Assembly (NCBI GenBank): GCA_025923995.1 | Contig: JAICEW010000007.1 | Location: forward strand, 1 to 48,771 | DNA length: 48,771 nucleotides | Reading direction: 5' to 3' | Origin: Vicinamibacteria bacterium | Lineage (GTDB): Bacteria > Acidobacteriota > Vicinamibacteria > Fen-336 | Part shown: positions 40,436-48,771 of the stretch, in pieces | Numbering within the stretch: the stretch's first letter is position 1 | How the letters are laid out: every line of letters starts with the position of its first letter | Translations under genes and position numbers: made by a program | The notes under the pieces: generated by a model | Database searches by the model: none | What the model was told of the DNA's origin: nothing | Seen by the model: only the letters and a program-made list of their open reading frames with translations

Positions 40436-41755
40436 TCAGCCGACGCGCGCGCCCGCCTCGGCCCAGTGGTGGGTGACCGCGCCGTGGCGGCACTCGACCG
40501 GCAGCTCGGCGAGGCCGTGGAACAGCTCGGGCTCGTGGCCCGCCGTCACTTCCAGCGGACCGACCTGCTCGTGGAAGTCCTGGAACACGCCCGGCTCCGC
40601 CGTCCCCAGCGTGAACGTGTAGAGGCCGGGCTGCACGCTCACGCGCAGGTCGAGGCGCACCACGAGTGCGTCGCCCGGCTGGAGCGCGGGGAGCCGGTGC
40701 CTCCGCAGCGACGTGCCGACCGAGAACACCATCGTGCCGAAGCGGTCGTAGAGGACGAGCCCCGCGGAGGGCAGCGCCACCGGCTGGTGCGCGAGCACCA
40801 GCAGGTCGACGTGCAGCACGTCCCGGGAGCCCACGCTCAGCGTGTCGCGCCCGTGGTCGTCGGTGAGGCGCGCCGCGACCAGCTCGAGGCCGCGCGGGCC
40901 GTGTCGGGACTCTCCGCGGAGGATGTTGCCGCGCAGCACCTCGGCCGGGGACATGCCCGGCTGCTCGTCCGCGTCGCGGTCCTCGAGCTCGCGGGCGCGG
41001 CCGGTCGGGTCCTGGCCCGCCAGCAGCCCGTGGTAACGGTTGATCGCCTCCTCCGAGGGACCCAGGAACGAGACGCGGCCGTGGCTCAGCACGAGCGCCT
41101 GCCGGCAGAGCCGACGCACCGCCTCCATGTCGTGCGAGACGAACAGGAAGCTCACGCCCGCCGCGCGCATCTCGTCGATGCGGGCCGCGCACTTCTGCTG
41201 GAAGAAGATGTCCCCCACCGAGAGGGCCTCGTCCACGATCAGCAGCTCCGGCTTGAGGTGCGCGAACAGCGCGAAGCCCAGCCGCACCCGCATCCCCGAG
41301 GAGTAGAACCGCAGCGGCCGGTCGAAGAACTCGCCGAGGTCGGCGAAGTCGCGCACCTGCCTCACCACCTCCGGCCGCAGCTCGCCGCCGGGCAGGCCGA
41401 GCAGGCGCGCGCTCTGGTTCACGTTCTGGCGGCCGGTCAGGTCGTCGTGGAAGCCGGTGCCCAGCTCGAGCAGCGAGTAGACGGTGGAGGCCGCGAGGTC
41501 GAAGCGCCCCTTGCTCGGCTCCAGGACGCCCGAGAGCACCTTGAGCAGCGTCGTCTTGCCCGAGCCGTTGGGCCCGATGATGCCGAAGCACTCGCCGCGC
41601 GCGACGGAGAACGAGATGTCGCGCAGCGCCCAGAAGTCCGTGTGCAGGTTGCGCCGGCCCCACGTGAGCCACTCGCCCGCGCGGTGCCAGGGGGACGTGT
41701 AGATCTTGAACCGCTTGGCCAGGCCCTCCACGTGCACCATCGGGCCTGCGCTCAC
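40436..41755 (-). CDS. wzt: ABC transporter ATPase for O-antigen export with C-terminal glycan-binding domain (Wzt-like)
   Basis: From GTG at 41755 the protein has 439 residues. Walker A GPNGSGKTT is near residue 60, the signature YSSGMRVRLGF near 152 and Walker B LLIVDEAL near 172. LLELGTGFHDDLTGRQN (about 95-111) is the hallmark of polysaccharide exporters of the Wzt/RfbE/TagH group. Residues about 270-439 form a separate beta-sandwich (LELVAARLTDD, SAGLVLYDRFGTMVFSVGT, VQPGLYTFTLGT) corresponding to the Wzt C-terminal domain that recognises the modified non-reducing end of the glycan. It overlaps the permease stop (GTGA). Paired with the methyltransferase fusions nearby, it suggests an end-modified, ABC-exported O-antigen. 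Confidence 0.93.
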   Translation of the reverse strand: MSAGPMVHVEGLAKRFKIYTSPWHRAGEWLTWGRRNLHTDFWALRDISFSVARGECFGIIGPNGSGKTTLLKVLSGVLEPSKGRFDLAASTVYSLLELGTGFHDDLTGRQNVNQSARLLGLPGGELRPEVVRQVRDFADLGEFFDRPLRFYSSGMRVRLGFALFAHLKPELLIVDEALSVGDIFFQQKCAARIDEMRAAGVSFLFVSHDMEAVRRLCRQALVLSHGRVSFLGPSEEAINRYHGLLAGQDPTGRARELEDRDADEQPGMSPAEVLRGNILRGESRHGPRGLELVAARLTDDHGRDTLSVGSRDVLHVDLLVLAHQPVALPSAGLVLYDRFGTMVFSVGTSLRRHRLPALQPGDALVVRLDLRVSVQPGLYTFTLGTAEPGVFQDFHEQVGPLEVTAGHEPELFHGLAELPVECRHGAVTHHWAEAGARVG

Positions 41756-42534
41756 AGCGCGTCCCTCAGGTCCGAGCGCAGGCGGCGGATCATCCCCGCG
41801 CCGGCGGCGCACAGCGCGGCCGCCCACAGCGCCATCCACGCCCACTGGAAGGCGGTGGGGAAGGCCCCCTCCACCAGGAGCCCGCGCACGCCCAGGATGA
41901 ACGGCGTCACCGGGTTCCACTCCATCACCGTGTGCAGCCGCGGCCCCAGCGCGGCGGGATGGTAGACGATGGGCGTGAGCCAGAACCAGAACTGCAGCAC
42001 GAGCGCGACGATCTGGGCCACGTCGCGGAAGAACACCGTGACCACCGACAGCACGAGGGCGGTGCCGAAGCAGAACCCCACGAACAGCCCCAGCACCAGC
42101 GGCAGCGCCAGCCAGCCGGGCCCCGGCCTCACGCCGGCGGCCAGCGCCATCGCGAACAGCGCGAGCACGTAGAGCGCGAGCGTCAGCGTGGAGGTCGCGA
42201 TCGAGCGGGCCACGAACACGGCCTCGGGCACCGCCAGCTTCTTCAGGTAGCCCTCGTTGGCGAGCAGGGCCATCCCTCCCCTCGAGACGCTCTCGACGAA
42301 CACGAACCAGGGCAGGATGCCCGCGCACAGGAACAGCGCGTAGGCGCCGCCGGCGGGGACGTCCGGCTGCGAGGCCATGAACCGCGAGAACACGGCGTAG
42401 TACACGAGGATCTGCGCGAGCGGCGTGACGACGTGCCAGAGCACGCCCAGGGCCGACCCCGCGTAGCGCTGCTTGAGCTCGTGGAGGGCGCCGGCCAGGA
42501 CGAAGGACCGGTGACGCCAGAGGGAGGAGAACAC
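41752..42534 (-). CDS. wzm: ABC-2 type O-antigen exporter permease (Wzm-like)
   Basis: This 260-residue membrane protein has six segments in the ABC-2 layout: RYAGSALGVLWHVVTPLAQILVYYAVF, GGAYALFLCAGILPWFVFVESV, LALYVLALFAMALAAG, WLALPLVLGLFVGFCFGTAL, DVAQIVALVLQFWFWLTPIVY and a final helix. LKQRYAGSALGVLW with FWFWLTPIVY and FILGVRGLL is diagnostic of the Wzm/TagG family. It forms the channel for the polymer, with Wzt downstream by a 4-base overlap. The start is GTG at 42534. A 65-base gap separates it from the radical SAM gene upstream. Confidence 0.93.
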   Translation of the reverse strand: MFSSLWRHRSFVLAGALHELKQRYAGSALGVLWHVVTPLAQILVYYAVFSRFMASQPDVPAGGAYALFLCAGILPWFVFVESVSRGGMALLANEGYLKKLAVPEAVFVARSIATSTLTLALYVLALFAMALAAGVRPGPGWLALPLVLGLFVGFCFGTALVLSVVTVFFRDVAQIVALVLQFWFWLTPIVYHPAALGPRLHTVMEWNPVTPFILGVRGLLVEGAFPTAFQWAWMALWAAALCAAGAGMIRRLRSDLRDAL

Positions 42535-42599
42535 TGCGGTCCGCTAACGAGGTCCCGATCGGCCGCGGCGCGAGGCGAGCGACGCCCGGCGGCCGATCC

Positions 42600-44288
42600 T
42601 CAGGCCACCCTCCGCTCCTCCGTGGACGCGGCCTGCGGCTTCGTCCGCCGGAACAGCACGCTGGGCAGGCGGCGCACCATGCGGTCGAACAGGTACGTGA
42701 CCAGGGCCAGCGGCGTGGAGCGCTCGAGCGCGCCGCCGAGGAGGCGCGTGAGCCGCGGCGAGAGGCGCAGCGCCCGTCCCAGCCCCCACCAGGTGCGGCA
42801 GACCTCGAGCACGTACCTGCCGAACTCGTCGTTCTCCTTCCGCATGTCGATCACCGCCACCTCGGTCAGCAGCTCCGGGTGCTTGCGGAGGATCTTGCGG
42901 TCGGCGATGAAGCGCACCAGGCTGGTGGGGATCTTGGAGTTGCCCAGGCAGAGCAGCAGGAAGACCCAGTAGGCGCGCTTGATGTCCTTCAGGTTGGGGA
43001 TCTTGCTCCGCCACTGCATGCGGTGCCGCGAGTCGTCGAGGTCGGAGAAGAGGTGGTCGATCGCGTCCTGCTCGTCGCGCAGCAGGCCCTCGCGGATCGC
43101 GCGCTTGGCGAGCTGCGTCTCGGGGAACAGCACCAGGCTGTGCAGGTTGACCTTGAAGGGGCTCTGCAGCCGGACCATCAGCTGGAACGTCTCCTCCATC
43201 TCGGTGGGGCTCTCCCAGGGATGGTCGAGGATGAGGTCGTAGGTCCGCTGCACCGCGGGGTGCTTCGCGTAGAAGCCGTCCACGCGGACGATCTCCTCGT
43301 TCGTCTCGGGACGCCGGAACACGTTCTTGCGCGTCGTCTCGCAGGCGGCCTCGATCCCCATGATGACGCCCACCAGGCCCGCGTCGGCGAGCAGGTTGAC
43401 GTTGCGCTCCTTGACCGTCTTGGGATGGGCCCAGATGTGGAACGGGAGGGCGATCTCCTTCTTGTACGCGGCGGCGAACTCCTCCATGAAGTTGGCCTCG
43501 GCCGGGAAGGTGTCGTCCCAGAAGCCGATGATCGACACGTTGGGGTTGATCTCCCGCGCGTGCTTGATGTCCTCGATGATGCGCGGCACCGACCGGCGCC
43601 GCAGCGCCTTGCCCGCCGGCGAGAGCTGCCGGACGTTCGGAGAGCTGCAGAAGCTGCAGTTGAAGGGGCAGTTCCGAGAGCACTTCGTCGAGTAGAAGCC
43701 GCCGCGCAGGAACGGGTCGCCGGGGACGATCTCGCCCGTGTCCGATCGGATCAGCCACTTCTGGTCGGAGGGCTCGAGGTCAGGGAACGGCATGGCGTCG
43801 AGATCCTCGGGCGGGTCCCGGCGGACCATGTTGAGCGTGCGCTGCGTGAGGAGGCCGGCCATGTCGTGGACGGGCCGTCCCGCCTGCAGGCGCGTGCACA
43901 GCTCCACGGACGACTCCTCCGCCTCGCCCACGCAGACGAAGTCGATGGGCGCGTGGTCCAGGCAGTACTGCGGCGCCAGGCTGGGGTACGGGCCGCCCAG
44001 GACGATGGGCGCGTCCCAGGCCTTCTTGGCCCGCGTGGCCACCGCCGCGACCGCGGGATGGCACAGCATGCTCGTGGCGCTGAGGCCGACGAGGTCCGGC
44101 TGGATGTCCCTCAGCAGCCCCTCGAGCGAGGCCAGCTCCGCCTCCTCGAAGGTGGGCACGTCCTGCACCATCCTGTCGCCGAAGTAGATGTGGTGGACGT
44201 CGAAGCCGGCCTGCTTGAGGTGGGCGGAGACCAGCCGGAAACCGTAGGTGCCCTGATCGTACACGCTGACGAGAGCGACTCGGAACAT
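42600..44288 (-). CDS. B12-domain-like radical SAM protein
   Basis: From ATG at 44288 (GGAGG in the leader) the protein has 562 residues. The N-terminal 130 residues form a Rossmann-like B12-binding-type domain (GTYGFRLVSAHLKQAGFDV, PDLVGLSATSMLCHPAV, PIVLGGPYPSLAPQY), but the DXHXXG cobalt-ligand motif reads DQGTYG, so base-off B12 binding is unlikely. The radical SAM motif is CSRNCPFNCSFC near 205-216, containing CX3CX2C. Related proteins (BchE/HpnR/PhpK type) methylate or rearrange sugars, hopanoids and phosphinates. Its location between O-antigen export and sugar genes suggests a sugar or lipid modification. A C-terminal region of about 180 residues (LKDIKRAYWVFLLLCLG) is specific to the subgroup. 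Confidence 0.88.
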   Translation of the reverse strand: MFRVALVSVYDQGTYGFRLVSAHLKQAGFDVHHIYFGDRMVQDVPTFEEAELASLEGLLRDIQPDLVGLSATSMLCHPAVAAVATRAKKAWDAPIVLGGPYPSLAPQYCLDHAPIDFVCVGEAEESSVELCTRLQAGRPVHDMAGLLTQRTLNMVRRDPPEDLDAMPFPDLEPSDQKWLIRSDTGEIVPGDPFLRGGFYSTKCSRNCPFNCSFCSSPNVRQLSPAGKALRRRSVPRIIEDIKHAREINPNVSIIGFWDDTFPAEANFMEEFAAAYKKEIALPFHIWAHPKTVKERNVNLLADAGLVGVIMGIEAACETTRKNVFRRPETNEEIVRVDGFYAKHPAVQRTYDLILDHPWESPTEMEETFQLMVRLQSPFKVNLHSLVLFPETQLAKRAIREGLLRDEQDAIDHLFSDLDDSRHRMQWRSKIPNLKDIKRAYWVFLLLCLGNSKIPTSLVRFIADRKILRKHPELLTEVAVIDMRKENDEFGRYVLEVCRTWWGLGRALRLSPRLTRLLGGALERSTPLALVTYLFDRMVRRLPSVLFRRTKPQAASTEERRVA

Positions 44289-44361
44289 CGGACCTCCCCC
44301 TCCTGCCCGCGCCACGGCCGCCATGCTGGGAGTGTGGCCCAGGCTATACGGAGGTTGCGCT

Positions 44362-44391
44362 AGTATCGCCGTCCCGCGGCGTGAGCGTCAA
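44362..44391 (-). promoter_or_regulatory. Promoter of the radical SAM/Wzm/Wzt genes
   Basis: TTGACG (44386-44391), 18-base spacer and GATACT (44362-44367), about 70 bases before the ATG at 44288. It suggests that the export genes can be transcribed apart from the sugar genes upstream. Confidence 0.55.
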
Positions 44392-44401
44392 GGCTTAAGT
44401 A

Positions 44402-46521
<2,120 letters not shown>

Positions 46522-46577
46522 TCAAACCCTCCTGGACAAAGGGTTCCGGAGGGAGCCGCCGGTCGCGGCGGCCCGCT

Positions 46578-48047
46578 TCAGGCCGCCGTGTCGGGGACCG
46601 AGCTGCGGGCTTCCTGCGCCCGCCGCAGGACGGCGATGAGGCTCAGGGCCGGGAGCGGCACCAGCCGGTCCACCACGCGGAAGAGCGGGGTGAGCAGGTT
46701 GAGCAGCTTGATCTGGATCAGCCCGAACGACCGCCGCCGCAGGATCTTGCCGTTCAGGAACCAGGCCGCGGTGCCGGTCCGGTTGAACTCGATCATCCGC
46801 TCCAGCTCGAGCCCGGTGGATGCGGCCAGCGCGGCCAGGCCCTCCTTCGAGTAGCGCTGGCGGTGGCCCAGCACCTCGTCGAGCGTCCCGAAGTTCCACT
46901 GCCCCTGCGGCACCAGGACGATCGCGCGGCCGCCGGGGGCCAGGGCGTCGCGGATGTTGCCGAGCGCCACGCGGTCGTCCGGGACGTGCTCGATCACGTT
47001 GAGGCAGATGATGGTGTCGTAGCCGGCGCCGGAGCGCGGGAAGGACGCCACGTCGGTGACGTCGCAGAACGCGACGTCCAGGTAGGGGCGGTCCTGGCGC
47101 AGCGACGCCAGCGTCTGCAGGTAGAGCGGGTTGATGTCCGACACCACGTACTCGCGGCGCGGGATGAGCTTCTGGGTCAGGTTCCCGACGCCACTGCCGA
47201 TCTCCAGCACGTGCTGCCCGCAGAAGGGGCGGATGGTGTCGGCCATCCAGGCGTTGAAGCGCGGGGCGCGGCCCAGCCGCGCCAGGATCTGGCTGCCGTA
47301 CTCGTCGCGCTTGTAGATGTCGTCCGACAGCGCGAAGCGGACGATCGCCCACAGCGCGGCGACGCCGTCCTTCCAGTTGATCTTCTTGCCTTCCTGGTAC
47401 GTGCGGCCCGAGTAGCTGATGGGGATCTCGAACAGCCGCGCCTGGCGCTTGGCCAGCTTGATGGTGAGCTCCGGCTCCAGGCGGAAGTCGTCCGACAGGA
47501 TCGGGATCGACTTGAGCAGCGAGGTGCGCACCGCCTTGTAGCACGTCTCCATGTCGGTGATGTTCAGGTTGGTGACCAGGTTGGTCAGGAACGTCAGCAG
47601 CCGGTTGCCCAGCTCGTGGCGGAACAGCAGCACGCGCCGCACGGCGCCGCCGGCGAAGCGGGAGCCGTACACGGCGTCCGCCTGCTCCTCCACGAAGACC
47701 TGGGTGATGCGCAGCAGGTCCCGGGGGTGGTACTCGAGGTCGGCGTCGTGGATGACGCTGATCTCGCACGTCGCCTGCTCCAGCGCGGTGCGGATCGCGC
47801 CGCCCTTGCCCTGGTTCCGCTCGTGCCGGAGGAACGTCCAGGAGATGCGCGAGCCGGGCTGGCCGGTGCGCTCCCGGCGGAAGCGCTCCAGGACCTCCGG
47901 CGTGCCGTCGGTCGACCGGTCGTCGACGACGATGACCTCCACCCGCTCCAGGTGCGGGCTCTCCTCCAGCACGTGCAGCCGCTCCAGCGACGTGGCGACG
48001 AGGTGCTGTTCGTTGTAGACAGGGACCAGGACCGAGAGGGACGTCAT
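46578..48047 (-). CDS. Family 2 glycosyltransferase fused to a SAM methyltransferase
   Basis: This 489-residue two-domain protein begins with a DPM1/GT2 domain (1-245): LSVLVPVYNEQHLVATSLERL, VIVVDDRSTDGTPEVL, NQGKGGAIRTAL and HDADLEYHPRDL with the DXD metal site near 98-100, followed by DMETCYKAVR. Residues about 270-420 form a class I methyltransferase: VLEIGSGVGNLTQKLIP, VVSDINPLYLQTLA and IICLNVIEHVPDD. The C-terminus (IQIKLLNLLTPLFRVVDRL) is amphipathic and may touch the membrane. It probably transfers a sugar from an NDP or polyprenyl carrier and methylates the product or an intermediate. It heads the polysaccharide genes. There is no Shine-Dalgarno sequence; TAGCAT lies nine bases before the ATG. 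Confidence 0.9.
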   Translation of the reverse strand: MTSLSVLVPVYNEQHLVATSLERLHVLEESPHLERVEVIVVDDRSTDGTPEVLERFRRERTGQPGSRISWTFLRHERNQGKGGAIRTALEQATCEISVIHDADLEYHPRDLLRITQVFVEEQADAVYGSRFAGGAVRRVLLFRHELGNRLLTFLTNLVTNLNITDMETCYKAVRTSLLKSIPILSDDFRLEPELTIKLAKRQARLFEIPISYSGRTYQEGKKINWKDGVAALWAIVRFALSDDIYKRDEYGSQILARLGRAPRFNAWMADTIRPFCGQHVLEIGSGVGNLTQKLIPRREYVVSDINPLYLQTLASLRQDRPYLDVAFCDVTDVASFPRSGAGYDTIICLNVIEHVPDDRVALGNIRDALAPGGRAIVLVPQGQWNFGTLDEVLGHRQRYSKEGLAALAASTGLELERMIEFNRTGTAAWFLNGKILRRRSFGLIQIKLLNLLTPLFRVVDRLVPLPALSLIAVLRRAQEARSSVPDTAA

Positions 48048-48056
48048 TGGCCGGTG

Positions 48057-48062
48057 ATGCTA
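48057..48062 (-). promoter_or_regulatory. -10-like TAGCAT before the GT-methyltransferase gene
   Basis: TAGCAT on the minus strand lies nine bases before the ATG at 48047, with no ribosome binding site. The spacing matches the other putative leaderless starts. -35 not recognised. Confidence 0.35.
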
Positions 48063-48147
48063 ACCCATGAACGCCGTTTTTCCGCGGGCGTGTTTTTCCT
48101 CACAGCCCCGGCGGCGCAGGGGTGAAACCATTATGGTCGGGAGTGCC

Positions 48148-48771
48148 ATGGGAGCGGTCCAGGGGAGGACGGTGCGGAGGGTCGTGCGCCTGCTGCCGTG
48201 CGCGCTCGCCCTGCTCGCGCCCGCGGGGCTGCAGGCCGCGGGCGTCGTGGGCAACGGCACGCCGGGGAGCTGCACGGAGGCCGCGCTCAACGCCGCCCTG
48301 GTCGGGGGCGGAGCCGTCACCTTCAACTGCGGCGCGAGCCCGGTCGTCATCCCCATCACGGCCCAGAAGGTGATCGCGGCCGGCACCACGGTGGACGGCG
48401 GCAGCGCGGACCTGGTCATCCTCGACGCGGGCGGGGCCACGCGCCACTTCACGACCAACCAGAACATCCCGCTCACCGTGCGGAACCTCACGCTGCGCAA
48501 CGGACGCTGCCCGATCCCCGACCCCGGGCAGCCCTCGCCGGGCTACGGGGGGTCGATCCGGTCCGGCATCCTCTCGCCCCTCACCGTGACCGACACGCGC
48601 TTCATCAACAACGTCTGCGACGCGACAGGCAACGACGTCGGGGGCGGCGCCATCCGCCAGCGGCGCGGGGCGCTCGTCATCCAGCGCACGCTGTTCCAGG
48701 GCAACCGGGCCGGCAACGCGGGGGCCATCAGCAGCAGCGACAGCGCGGTGACGATCGAGGACAGCACGTTC
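48148..48771 (+). CDS. Secreted right-handed beta-helix protein, C-terminus cut by window edge
   Basis: At least 208 residues are encoded, without a stop before the edge. The signal peptide covers about residues 9-31 (RRVVRLLPCALALLAPAGLQ, cleaved near AAG). Then comes a CSLREA/PMP-like beta-helix start: SCTEAALNAALVGGGAVTFNCG, VIPITAQKVIAAGTTVDGGS, and rungs LTVRNLTLRNG, LTVTDTRFINNV, LVIQRTLFQGNRAGNAGAI and VTIEDSTF. Similar heads belong to large adhesin- or glycan-lyase-like surface proteins. The missing part may carry a CTD like the other secreted proteins. An in-frame ATG at 48133 is possible. TATGGT sits ten bases before the ATG at 48148. Confidence 0.8.
   Translation, partial: MGAVQGRTVRRVVRLLPCALALLAPAGLQAAGVVGNGTPGSCTEAALNAALVGGGAVTFNCGASPVVIPITAQKVIAAGTTVDGGSADLVILDAGGATRHFTTNQNIPLTVRNLTLRNGRCPIPDPGQPSPGYGGSIRSGILSPLTVTDTRFINNVCDATGNDVGGGAIRQRRGALVIQRTLFQGNRAGNAGAISSSDSAVTIEDSTF

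Overview
The window reads as chromosomal DNA of a very GC-rich, Gram-negative-type bacterium: signal peptides, a lipoprotein, a Wzm/Wzt O-antigen exporter, isolated secretin-type STN domains, and frequent GTG and TTG starts. Lone STN proteins, a sulfatase-TPR fusion and large secreted Calx-beta/DUF11 proteins suggest Acidobacteriota. That is an inference from gene content, not a proven placement. I saw no rRNA, tRNA, CRISPR array, insertion sequence or prophage gene.

Layout. (1) 1-1169: a truncated BON-domain protein and a V4R-like protein, both on the minus strand. (2) 1273-6196: a tightly overlapping operon of SDR dehydrogenase, RidA, crotonase-fold protein, acyl-CoA dehydrogenase, an unknown acidic protein and an Old Yellow Enzyme-type flavoprotein. 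(3) 6209-13800: three large secreted proteins with different N-terminal heads (LamG, PQQ-type sugar dehydrogenase, beta-helix) on one common tail of two Calx-beta repeats and a C-terminal domain. (4) 13810-15556: HAD phosphatase, DUF1634 and TauE/SafE permease. (5) 15888-17754: alpha/beta hydrolase, carboxymuconolactone-decarboxylase-like protein and PaaI-type thioesterase. (6) 17764-22002, minus strand: DUF4349 lipoprotein, then flavin reductase, benzoate-CoA-ligase-type enzyme, creatininase-like protein and acyl-CoA thioesterase. The last four plausibly work with region 2 on an aromatic or amino-aromatic acyl-CoA. (7) 22019-28541, minus strand: a secreted zinc metalloprotease with four DUF11 repeats and the C-terminal domain, translationally coupled to an M1 peptidase and a membrane protein. 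(8) 28695-31876: a sugar aminotransferase, a GT-C-like membrane protein and an STN protein. (9) 32002-35926: two more proteins with the C-terminal domain, one almost nothing but that domain, and a second STN protein. (10) 35942-48047: sulfatase-TPR, NTF2-like protein, and a cell-surface polysaccharide cluster (two paralogous pyruvyl-transferase-like proteins, one fused to a methyltransferase; Wzt/Wzm; radical SAM protein; GDP-fucose-synthase-like epimerase; glycosyltransferase-methyltransferase fusion). (11) 48148-end: a truncated secreted beta-helix protein.

The main discovery candidate is a family of about 220 residues that I call CTD here. It forms the C terminus of six exported proteins in this window (ends at 8476, 11014, 13800, 25077, 32002 and 32892). 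It carries an invariant CX3C followed by DD and YR, an RFNN block, and a terminal LEPATGFSFD-type signature a few residues before the stop. The heads differ completely, so the CTD behaves like a sorting, anchoring or assembly module. The two isolated STN-domain proteins flank the CTD-only protein and its neighbour and are candidate accessory parts. The role in secretion or attachment is inference; the shared domain itself is directly visible.

Several genes lack a Shine-Dalgarno sequence but carry a TANNNT hexamer 6-10 bases before the start codon, which suggests leaderless transcripts.
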